A DNA stretch of 10,493 nucleotides. Source: JAZTZP01 sp045637525. GTDB lineage: Bacteria; Bacillota; Clostridia; UBA1381. The stretch spans positions 1-10,493 of the forward strand of contig JAZTZP010000103.1 of NCBI GenBank assembly GCA_045637525.1. The letters run 5' to 3'. The translations under genes were made by a program, and so were the position numbers. Of this stretch, positions 1-7,282 are shown one piece after another. Under the pieces are notes generated by a model that was not told where the DNA came from, did not search any database, and worked only from the letters and a program-made list of their open reading frames with translations. How positions within the stretch are numbered: the first letter of the stretch is position 1; the number at the start of each line of letters is the position of its first letter.

Positions 1-1698
1 AGGGAACTTTATTTAGCCGAGGCAAAAGTAATTGAGGAGATACGAAAAGGCATAGTGCAGATTTCCTCCTCAGAAGAGCCTTATGATATTTTTATTTGCT
101 ATAAGGAAACCGATTCAAACGGTAAAAGAACCTTAGATAGCGTTATTGCTCAGGATGTTTACACAAGGCTTACCGAAAAAGGTTACCGTGTGTTCTTCTC
201 CCGTGTTACACTTAAGGAAAAGTTAGGTCAGGAATACGAGCCTTATATATTTGCAGCTTTAAACAGCGCTAAAATTATGCTGGTGTTCGGTACTTGTTAT
301 GAGCATTTCCACGCTGTTTGGGTAAAAAATGAGTGGTCAAGATTTTTGGGTTTTGTTCAGAAAGACAGTACAAAAACTTTGATACCGCTGTATTTTGATA
401 TGGAAAAAATAGATTTTCCGGAAGAGTTTTTAAATCTTACACCTTACGACATGAAATCGATGGGATTTGAACAGGAATTTATACGTGGTATTAAAAAGCT
501 TATACCAAACCCTGTCATAAAAATGGAACGCAAAAAGAAACTTCGTAAAAAGCTTAAAATAGCTACAGCGGCGGTATTGATGTTGATGGTAATAGGAGGG
601 ATAGCTTCAGTACCGTGGTTTATGAAACTTCCCGAATATAATGCTGCTATAAAGCTTTATAATGAAAATAACTATCCTGAATCTACATGGGCTTTTGATA
701 AGCTTGGAGATTACAGAAATTCACAGGAACTGAAAGAAGCTGCAGAACTCAGCTGGAGAAAGAGTTTGGCAGATGTAATATGCTACGATATGTCAAATAG
801 TGAATATGGTTCATATTATATAACTCCAAATGGGAATATTGAACATTTAAGCCTTGATACAAGAGGAAATGAACATAATAAACTAAAAATAAATGAACAC
901 GGTAGTTATGTATCAATAACCGCAGGGAACCATAAATCAATGTATGGATTGCATGAAGATGGATATGTTGAAAATGCGAAAGACAATAACAATCTGCAGG
1001 AAGATTGGACAGACATTGTTCAGATATCTCCAATGTTTAATTCTACATCTGTTGCCTTAAAGGCAGATGGTACAATGGTTTATGGCGATTTATATAATGG
1101 TGATAATATCTATGCATTTGAGCAAAATTTAAATGACACATGGCTTGCTCCCGTTTCTGATTGGGAAAATATAACTGAATTTGATTATTATGTTAATGGG
1201 TTTGACGGAGCTATATTCAATGCTGCAATAGTAGGTATAACATCAAATGATACACTCTACGGAGTTTTCTATGATTCTCAGGGAAGATCTTATTCCATGA
1301 GTCATATTCTTTGGCAATTTTCGGATGTTAGAGATGTTGAGGTTATGATAGATGAACAAACTAATGGAGTAATTATTGTAGCACTTACTAATCATAATAC
1401 TATGATGATATATAATAATGATAAATTGGATGAGATTCCTGCTAATAATGTGATAGATATAAGAATTAATATTGATTCTGATTTTACGGATTATATATCA
1501 AACTTAAGTATATATAAATTTATGAATAACGGCGAGGTGTATGATAACAATTCGGTCTTATTAAATGATATTATTTATGAATCGGATGGGTTCTATATAA
1601 CACGTACGGGAGATATTATTTATTCGTACAATGAATTATCAGAAAAGGAACAAGAGCGGTCAATTGTATTTAATGAATGGGTTGAGAGGTTAAATTAA
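1..1698 (+). CDS. A1: transmembrane TIR protein with RCC1-like outer domain (5' partial)
   Basis: The frame is open from base 1, and codons 1-18 (R-E-L-Y ... I-E-E-I-R-K-G-I) match the region just before the TIR domain of A2, so the gene begins upstream and the GTG at 55 is not the real start. In window codons, the TIR domain is about 27-165 with box 1 Y-D-I-F-I-C-Y-K-E-T-D, the F-F-S-R loop and W-V-K-N-E-W-S-R-F. The glutamate at codon 111 is the position expected for the TIR NADase catalytic residue. A run of Lys/Arg (about 175-186) precedes a transmembrane helix (186-206), then a TPR-like hairpin (about 212-248). The rest is an RCC1-like beta-propeller with seven hairpin motifs such as K-A-D-G-T-M. 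The basic flank predicts TIR inside and propeller outside. Known: TIR domains cleave NAD+ or act as scaffolds. Inferred: a membrane sensor coupled to NAD+ cleavage. It is followed 1 nt later by B1. Confidence 0.93.
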   Translation, partial: RELYLAEAKVIEEIRKGIVQISSSEEPYDIFICYKETDSNGKRTLDSVIAQDVYTRLTEKGYRVFFSRVTLKEKLGQEYEPYIFAALNSAKIMLVFGTCYEHFHAVWVKNEWSRFLGFVQKDSTKTLIPLYFDMEKIDFPEEFLNLTPYDMKSMGFEQEFIRGIKKLIPNPVIKMERKKKLRKKLKIATAAVLMLMVIGGIASVPWFMKLPEYNAAIKLYNENNYPESTWAFDKLGDYRNSQELKEAAELSWRKSLADVICYDMSNSEYGSYYITPNGNIEHLSLDTRGNEHNKLKINEHGSYVSITAGNHKSMYGLHEDGYVENAKDNNNLQEDWTDIVQISPMFNSTSVALKADGTMVYGDLYNGDNIYAFEQNLNDTWLAPVSDWENITEFDYYVNGFDGAIFNAAIVGITSNDTLYGVFYDSQGRSYSMSHILWQFSDVRDVEVMIDEQTNGVIIVALTNHNTMMIYNNDKLDEIPANNVIDIRINIDSDFTDYISNLSIYKFMNNGEVYDNNSVLLNDIIYESDGFYITRTGDIIYSYNELSEKEQERSIVFNEWVERLN

Positions 1699-1699
1699 T

Positions 1700-3208
1700 A
1701 TGAAATGTAAAAACTGTTTAGGTACGTTAACGTATATAGATGGAATATATGTATGTCAGAGTTGTGGTACAAAACAACAAATTGAAAACTATTATGAAAA
1801 CACAGAAGTCTATATTTGTTACATTGAAAGTGATATGTATGGCAGAAGAACTAAGGACAGTGTTATTGCACAGGATTTATATAACAAATTTCAGAATAGC
1901 AATATAAACACATTTTATCAAAGAATATCTGCTGAAGATTTAACGGATAATGATTATGACAAAGCTTGCGAATTTGCATTTAATAAAGCGAAAATAATTG
2001 TCTTAATAGGTACAAATACCGATAATTTCAATAGGTTATTAACAGAAAATAATTTTGCACAAAAAAGAATTTTTCCGGTATATTCAGAAATGGATGCTTA
2101 TGATATTCCTCAAGAAATTGCCAAAATGCAATCCGTGAATTATAATGCTATAGGTTCAAGTTCTGATTTAATAAAAGGAATCTTGACATCACTAGGACGC
2201 GGAAGAGAAGTAGAAATAAATGAATTAAGAAAAAAATCTTTATCAAAGAAGAAAAAAATCTTTACTGCAGTAATAGGTGTAATTACTTTAGCTATTATAT
2301 TAACAGGTTTGTATATTGTTTTCGGTACGCCATATATACTGAAAAGCAAGAAATATGATTATGCCGTAAAATTAGATGAGAGTGGTAAATATATAGAAGC
2401 TATTGATTTATATAGTTCTCTTGAAGGCTATAAAGATTCTGCAAATAAAATAAAAATGATTTATAATAAATATGACGGATATTATAGTACGGAAGATGAA
2501 ACATACAGTTTACATCTTGATATAAATAATAATACTGCAAGTATAGAAGTCATAAATTATGTTTCATTTAGCAAACAAATCAGCTTTTCTTCCGAAAGCA
2601 GTATGAGTCATAACTTAAAATATCAATTTATTGATAACTTAACAAATCAGGGCACTTGCGAAATAGAATTTTTAGATGACGGATTAAAATTTATTTTAAA
2701 AACAGAACAGAAAAACAACGATACTACAATGCTTGATATTGAGTATTATTTTTCACGCGAAAATAAAAGTGATGCTCCACTAATAAAGAAAATTGATAAT
2801 GAAGAAATACTTTTTTGGATTAAAAACGGCGTATCTAAAAGTGAATTGGAATTACAAGGATATGAAATACAATTTTTAAATCAATTAGGCAACGGAGATG
2901 CCGGTGATCTTTGTGAAATAGTAAATAGCGATATTCAATTAGAGATTTATGAAAATCAGGTTGTAAGTTTATTAGTTCCGGCAAAGATTATACTTCCTGA
3001 TAGAATAGGACAAAGACATCCTTTTATTTTAAAAGATAATATTTTATACATACCGAATGGGATTTTGGGCATGGGAGTACACAGCGGTGGCACATTGTCT
3101 GAAATAACAGAAGATACAATGATTGCTGTAACATCGGAAGCTCTTTTAATAAAAGCTTATGAAACGCCTATAATTTGGGAGTGGAATTTAGATTATTTGT
3201 ATAGATAA
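1700..3208 (+). CDS. B1: zinc-ribbon, degenerate-TIR transmembrane protein
   Basis: This 502-residue protein starts with a zinc ribbon (Cys3, Cys6, Cys19, Cys22). A TIR-like domain follows almost directly at about 35-165, without the roughly 120-residue linker found in A2. G-R-R-T-K-D-S-V-I-A-Q-D-L-Y and T-F-Y-Q-R-I-S-A-E align with the A proteins, but the Y-K-E-T-D of box 1 is Y-I-E-S-D, and the W-V-K-N-E-W-S-R-F segment is replaced by a shorter L-L-T-E-N-N-F. NAD+ cleavage is therefore doubtful. Basic residues 177-186 precede a transmembrane helix (about 187-208), then a TPR-like hairpin with G-Y-K-D-S (218-250). The outer part (258-502) is beta-rich and I do not recognise it; only B2 resembles it. 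ATG at 1700 lies 1 nt after the A1 stop, with GAGAGG (1684-1689) inside the end of A1, so translation is probably coupled. Inferred role: regulatory or structural partner of A1. Confidence 0.93.
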   Translation: MKCKNCLGTLTYIDGIYVCQSCGTKQQIENYYENTEVYICYIESDMYGRRTKDSVIAQDLYNKFQNSNINTFYQRISAEDLTDNDYDKACEFAFNKAKIIVLIGTNTDNFNRLLTENNFAQKRIFPVYSEMDAYDIPQEIAKMQSVNYNAIGSSSDLIKGILTSLGRGREVEINELRKKSLSKKKKIFTAVIGVITLAIILTGLYIVFGTPYILKSKKYDYAVKLDESGKYIEAIDLYSSLEGYKDSANKIKMIYNKYDGYYSTEDETYSLHLDINNNTASIEVINYVSFSKQISFSSESSMSHNLKYQFIDNLTNQGTCEIEFLDDGLKFILKTEQKNNDTTMLDIEYYFSRENKSDAPLIKKIDNEEILFWIKNGVSKSELELQGYEIQFLNQLGNGDAGDLCEIVNSDIQLEIYENQVVSLLVPAKIILPDRIGQRHPFILKDNILYIPNGILGMGVHSGGTLSEITEDTMIAVTSEALLIKAYETPIIWEWNLDYLYR

Positions 3209-3230
3209 TAGAGTCTTAGAAGTTATTATT

Positions 3231-3236
3231 AAGGAG
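3231..3236 (+). promoter_or_regulatory. Strong ribosome binding site of A2
   Basis: AAGGAG lies 8 nt before the ATG at 3245 in the 36-nt gap between B1 and A2. It is clearly stronger than the weak GAGAGG and AAAGGA sites inside the A genes that serve B1 and B2, and it marks the start of the second gene pair. No convincing terminator or promoter is visible in the gap, so the two pairs are probably co-transcribed. Confidence 0.8.
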
Positions 3237-3244
3237 AAAAGCGA

Positions 3245-5302
3245 ATGATTTTTAAGTGTAAAATCTGCGGAGGCAGTTTGGATGTAAAACAAGGTGAGAA
3301 AGTAACAGAATGTGAATATTGCGGAGTTAAGCAGACCATACCTGCATTTACAGAGCCAAAAATACAGGAAATATATAATCGTGCGAACTCATATTTAATG
3401 CATAATGAATTTGATAAGGCGGAAAATTTGTACAATCAGATTTTGTTTGATAATAAAGAAGATGCGGATGCTTATTGGAATGTTTTAATGTGCCGTTACG
3501 GTGTTTCATATGTTAAAGATCCGTCAAGCGGGAAATACATACCTACCTGTAATCGAACACTTTATACACCTATTTTCAATGATGAAAATTATAAAAAAGC
3601 GGTGCAGTTTGCAGATGAATCACAAAAAGAATTATACTCGACAGATGCAAAAACAATAGACGAAATTCAAAAGGGAATTTTGGCTGTTTCACGAAAAGAA
3701 AAACCGTTTGATATATTTATTTCTTATAAAGAAACTGACATAAGAGGTACAAGAACACAGGACAGTATTGTTGCACAGGATTTATATAACAAACTTATCG
3801 CCGAAGGTTATAAAGTATTCTTTTCCCGTATTACTTTAGAGGATAAAGTCGGAACAGAATATGAGCCATATATTTATGCTGCGCTTGCTTCGAGTAAAGT
3901 AATGATAACAATATGTTCGTCAAATGAAAATATTGAATCGGTATGGGTAAAAAATGAATGGTCAAGATTCTTATCATTTGCAGGAAAAGACAGCGATAAA
4001 ATTTTGATACCACTTTATTACAATATGGATAAAAATGATTTGCCGGAGGAATTTACACATCTCAGTTGTTATGATATGCAAACAAATGGTTTTGGACAAG
4101 AGCTAATCAGAGGCATAAAGAAACTTATACCTCTTCCTGTTATGCTTTTGGAACAGAGAAAAAAGCGGAATAAAATATTTAAAAAAGTAGGTTTTGTATC
4201 ATTAGCTTGTGCTATCATAGGAATTATTATATCAATACCTTGGTTTATGAAAATGCCGAAGTATAATGCTGCTATGCAGTTGTATTATGATAAAAACTAC
4301 GCCGAAGCAACTTGGGCATTTGACGAACTTGGTGGATATAGAAATTCAGAAGATATGAAAGATAAATGCGAACATAGTTGGAGAAACAGTCAAGCCAATA
4401 TTAAAACTAACACATTGGGTAATGGCTCAACAGCGTGCTATGTTAATGCAAATGGTACAATAGATACTTTTGACTATGCTCCTGGAACAGGAGAACAGAA
4501 TATCGACATAAACGAACATGGAAAAATTACAACGATAGCAATGCACAGAAGTATTGTTGCTTTATATGAAGATGGTTATGTAAAAGTATATCCAGATTAT
4601 TCAGAAGAACAAGAACCTATTGAATTAACTGATATTATTAAAATTTCACCACATTTTCATGTGGGATTTGCTGCATTGAAAGATGACGGAACTATGTATG
4701 TGAATTTGGATGATAGTTATGATATAAATTGGTTACAGCCGGTTTCTGAATGGAAAGATATTGTTGAAGTTGATTTTGATAGATCGAGTAGCGCTGCTTC
4801 AGGAGTAATTCACGAAGCTTATGTTTTAGGTATTACAAAAGAAAGAAATTTAAAAATCGCTGCACAGGTTTTTAACCGCTCTCCATATGAGAAACCATAT
4901 GATGAAGGTGTTTATGATCGATTTAAGAATATTAAAAAGGTTGATGCATTTTGTGGATTAGATCAGATAAACTTAGTTGCATTAACAAATGACGGTAAGT
5001 TATTAACAGAAATAAATGGTATATTTAATTCTTATGAGGTAAAAGATGCGATCGATGTAGAATTGATAAATTGTTATACCTCTGCTACTGGTGAAGATTG
5101 TTATGAAGTATATGTATTATATGCTGATGGAAAGGTTTATAAGTATGGAAAAAACAACTATCTTATAACAGATGTTGTGTATATGGACAATGGTATTATT
5201 GCAACACGAAGCGGGAGCATATATCGTATTACTGATGAAGGATTAGAACTGACAGAAGGAAAAACAAGGATTTTAAACGAGTGGCTTGAAAGGATGAACT
5301 AA
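3245..5302 (+). CDS. A2: zinc ribbon-TPR-TIR transmembrane protein with RCC1-like outer domain
   Basis: This is the complete 685-residue version of the A architecture. It has a zinc ribbon (Cys5, Cys8, Cys23, Cys26), a helical TPR-like segment (about 38-150, including E-F-D-K-A-E-N-L-Y and a C-N-R-T motif), then a TIR domain (about 154-290). The TIR has F-D-I-F-I-S-Y-K-E-T-D, F-F-S-R-I-T-L-E-D-K and W-V-K-N-E-W-S-R-F, with Glu238 as predicted catalytic residue. Basic residues 305-314 precede a transmembrane helix (about 315-335) and a TPR-like hairpin (340-375). The outer domain (about 385-685) has seven hairpins (N-A-N-G-T-I, Y-E-D-G-Y-V, K-D-D-G-T-M, T-K-E-R-N-L, T-N-D-G-K-L, Y-A-D-G-K-V, T-R-S-G-S-I) and strands like W-K-D-I-V-E-V, as in bacterial RCC1 repeats. 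The zinc ribbon-TPR-TIR front half is a type familiar from gut Clostridia. The tail N-E-W-L-E-R-M-N matches N-E-W-V-E-R-L-N of A1. B2 follows after 2 nt. Confidence 0.96.
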   Translation: MIFKCKICGGSLDVKQGEKVTECEYCGVKQTIPAFTEPKIQEIYNRANSYLMHNEFDKAENLYNQILFDNKEDADAYWNVLMCRYGVSYVKDPSSGKYIPTCNRTLYTPIFNDENYKKAVQFADESQKELYSTDAKTIDEIQKGILAVSRKEKPFDIFISYKETDIRGTRTQDSIVAQDLYNKLIAEGYKVFFSRITLEDKVGTEYEPYIYAALASSKVMITICSSNENIESVWVKNEWSRFLSFAGKDSDKILIPLYYNMDKNDLPEEFTHLSCYDMQTNGFGQELIRGIKKLIPLPVMLLEQRKKRNKIFKKVGFVSLACAIIGIIISIPWFMKMPKYNAAMQLYYDKNYAEATWAFDELGGYRNSEDMKDKCEHSWRNSQANIKTNTLGNGSTACYVNANGTIDTFDYAPGTGEQNIDINEHGKITTIAMHRSIVALYEDGYVKVYPDYSEEQEPIELTDIIKISPHFHVGFAALKDDGTMYVNLDDSYDINWLQPVSEWKDIVEVDFDRSSSAASGVIHEAYVLGITKERNLKIAAQVFNRSPYEKPYDEGVYDRFKNIKKVDAFCGLDQINLVALTNDGKLLTEINGIFNSYEVKDAIDVELINCYTSATGEDCYEVYVLYADGKVYKYGKNNYLITDVVYMDNGIIATRSGSIYRITDEGLELTEGKTRILNEWLERMN

Positions 5303-5304
5303 AA

Positions 5305-6849
5305 GTGAAATGCAAAGTATGTGGAGCAGAGTTATTATTGCAGGATATGATGTATATGTGCCAATCATGCCATGAAAAATTTTCAATACCGTCTGGTTAC
5401 GAAAGTAATGATGTTTTTATTGCATCTTTAGAGAATGATTTTCAAGGTAGGAGAACAAAAGAAAGCATAGTGTCACAAGATATTTATTATAAATTAAAGA
5501 ATGCAAAAATTACGACATTCTATCAAAGAATATCTGCGGAAGGTATTGCAGGAGAGAGTTTAGAAGCAATTTGTGATTTTGTAGCATCTGATGCAAAGAT
5601 TATAGTTATTATAGGAGCAAGTAAAGATTCTTTTGCATGGGTTATAGAACGATATAAAAATTGTTTTGACGGTAAAAAAATACTTCCTGTATATATTGAT
5701 ATGGAAGTGTATGATTTACCAAATGAATTGAAAAGCCTTCAAGCTTTGAATTATAACTTAGTAGGTTCAGTTAATGACTTGACAAAAATCATTCTCCATG
5801 AATTAAACAGAGATAATGAATATGATGTTCTTGATTTGTTAGAACAGCAGAGGAGCAAGAGAAAGAATATAGTGTTAGTATCAGTAATTTTTGCTATTTT
5901 ATTGATTATCGCAGGAGTCGGTTGCTATGTTTTTGGCACAGAAAATGTGTTGCCAAGTAAAAAGTACGAAGCTGCTATGAACTGCATTGATAATGGAAAA
6001 TATACAGAGGCAATTGAAAAACTTGTGAGTATATCTGATTACGAGGATAGTTCTGAACAACTTAAAAAGATTTATAACAAATATAATGGCTATTACTATG
6101 ACGATAAATCAGGTGTTGGGTTATATATATTTATTACTGATAATCTGAAAATAACGATAGAAATAACGAAAAAATTACAAAATGATACTTTGAAAATAAG
6201 TGAAAATGCATTAATTGGTGGATCATTTGCTACTATTCATTATGTGGATAACAGAAATAACAAGGGCTCAATAATAATAAATTTTTTGAACAATAAAATT
6301 GAATTAATAGTAAATGATGACAATAATATTTTTGGTGATACAATTAAATTTGAAGTTTCAAATAAAACTGACAAGCCACAGTTTACTGAAATAACATCTG
6401 AAATGATTTATGAATGGTTGAATACTTCTGATTTAACGGATGAAGATATAATTTCGCAAGGATATGAAATTAAATTTGAATGCTCAATATTAGATTCTGG
6501 CGATCCTTCAGTTGCAGAATATAGGATAGCAAATACTGATATTAAACTGTTTTTGTCAAAATATGAATCACCATTTGCTATGGAAGGTTTATTAACTGAA
6601 AAAAGAGTATTTGCAATTTCAGCTCCTGCAGAAATTATCACTCCCGAAATATTAGGAAAAACGATAGATCCTTACTTTAAAAATGATATTTCCTTCGCTC
6701 CTGCTTATGTTATGAATGGAAAGTCGTTTGTTGGCTATCTCCCACAAAAAGATTTAATTATAGAAGAAAGCACGATGATAAATTGCAGTTCAAAAACTAT
6801 TGCTAGTGAAACTTATTGGAAGTGGGTTAATCAAGTTTATCATCAATAG
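5305..6849 (+). CDS. B2: zinc-ribbon, degenerate-TIR transmembrane protein
   Basis: A 514-residue paralogue of B1. The GTG start at 5305 is chosen because it keeps the first Cys pair; Cys3, Cys6, Cys19 and Cys22 align with B1. It lies 2 nt after the A2 stop, with AAAGGA (5289-5294) inside A2. The TIR-like domain (about 35-165) is more eroded than in B1: box 1 is F-I-A-S-L-E-N-D, and the catalytic segment reads W-V-I-E-R-Y-K-N-C-F, so a glutamate is nearby (Glu115) but off by one position and the following W-S-R-F is lost. Q-R-S-K-R-K (181-187) precedes the transmembrane helix (about 188-210), then a TPR-like hairpin with D-Y-E-D-S (220-250). The outer domain (about 258-514) aligns with B1 through N-K-Y-[DN]-G-Y-Y, Q-G-Y-E-I-[QK]-F and a Trp-rich tail, but matches no family I know. 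It probably pairs with A2. Confidence 0.93.
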   Translation: MKCKVCGAELLLQDMMYMCQSCHEKFSIPSGYESNDVFIASLENDFQGRRTKESIVSQDIYYKLKNAKITTFYQRISAEGIAGESLEAICDFVASDAKIIVIIGASKDSFAWVIERYKNCFDGKKILPVYIDMEVYDLPNELKSLQALNYNLVGSVNDLTKIILHELNRDNEYDVLDLLEQQRSKRKNIVLVSVIFAILLIIAGVGCYVFGTENVLPSKKYEAAMNCIDNGKYTEAIEKLVSISDYEDSSEQLKKIYNKYNGYYYDDKSGVGLYIFITDNLKITIEITKKLQNDTLKISENALIGGSFATIHYVDNRNNKGSIIINFLNNKIELIVNDDNNIFGDTIKFEVSNKTDKPQFTEITSEMIYEWLNTSDLTDEDIISQGYEIKFECSILDSGDPSVAEYRIANTDIKLFLSKYESPFAMEGLLTEKRVFAISAPAEIITPEILGKTIDPYFKNDISFAPAYVMNGKSFVGYLPQKDLIIEESTMINCSSKTIASETYWKWVNQVYHQ

Positions 6850-6903
6850 TAATTTTGATAATAGTTTCAAAATCTAAAATTATATTCAGAGAATTTTTAT
6901 ACT

Positions 6904-7005
6904 ATAAAATGTAAAAATTGTAGCAAAGAAGTTATTTTTGCAAATCAAACACGTGAGGGATGGTTGGGGATTTCAAATTGCCGAATTGGCTTAATTATTC
7001 GATAG
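6904..7005 (+). pseudogene. Possible zinc-ribbon N-terminus relic
   Basis: Read from ATA at 6904, the frame gives I-K-C-K-N-C-S-K-E-V-I-F and stays open to TAG at 7003-7005. The first codons match the start of B1 (M-K-C-K-N-C), with ATA where B1 has ATG. There is no ATG, GTG or TTG start between the preceding in-frame stop (6862-6864) and the ATA, no good ribosome site, and no second C-x-x-C pair. It lies 54 nt after B2, where a third pair would be expected. It may be the decayed front of another copy, but K-C-K-N-C is short enough to be chance. Confidence 0.3.
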
Positions 7006-7159
7006 TCTGACGTGCATTTTTTGCTGCCTTCGGAAGTATAGTTGTTATATAATACAAATAAAAAATTCATGTTTCTATCACTTTTTAAAATAGTATATCA
7101 GATAATATGATTTATTTCAATGGGCCTAAATGTATAATTCAATTAATGATTTGTAAATT

Positions 7160-7189
7160 TTGGCAAAAAGTTATGAAGATAGGTAAAAT
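7160..7189 (+). promoter_or_regulatory. Weak candidate promoter
   Basis: TTGGCA (7160-7165) and TAAAAT (7184-7189) are separated by 18 nt, close to a sigma-A pattern. It faces the helix-turn-helix remnant about 95 nt downstream. In sequence this AT-rich such matches arise easily, so the call is tentative. Confidence 0.2.
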
Positions 7190-7282
7190 ATGCGTGAAAA
7201 ATTCAAAAAATAATAAAAATACATTGAAAAAAACCAAAAATAAGGATAAATTACATATTATGAATAGGAATAATACATAACG

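Larger units (their letters stand above)
1..6849 (+). repeat. Tandem duplication of an A-B gene pair
   Basis: The unit A1-B1 (1-3208) recurs as A2-B2 (3245-6849) in the same order and orientation. The paralogues correspond from end to end. By eye, A1 and A2 are most alike in the TIR, membrane helix and TPR part, and much less alike in the outer domain. B1 and B2 are diverged throughout, with the zinc ribbon, G-R-R-T-K, Q-R-I-S-A-E and the post-helix hairpin as anchors. The A and B TIR parts also resemble each other, so an older duplication probably made A and B before the pair was doubled. Divergence is high, so the event is not recent. Confidence 0.85.

Noticed and set aside
749..1033. Open frame on the - strand inside A1
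   Set aside because: It lies wholly opposite the well-supported A1 gene, is rich in His/Leu/Tyr as expected from the reverse of Asn/Asp/Glu codons, and shows no domain or ribosome site.
6408..6641. 77-codon open frame on the - strand inside B2
   Set aside because: Shadow of B2 with no ribosome site or domain signal.
1..6849. Canonical Thoeris or CBASS locus
   Set aside because: No ThsA-like SLOG/Sir2 effector, nucleotidyltransferase or other partner gene is visible. The TIR proteins have membrane helices and outer domains unlike the TIR subunits of those systems.
7021..7053. TATAAT at 7048-7053 as a promoter
   Set aside because: No acceptable -35 box at 16-18 nt spacing and no gene directly downstream.
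7173..7280. 35-codon Lys/Asn-rich open frame before the helix-turn-helix remnant
   Set aside because: Low complexity in very AT-rich DNA, no ribosome site and no recognisable motif. It does not supply the missing front of the regulator.
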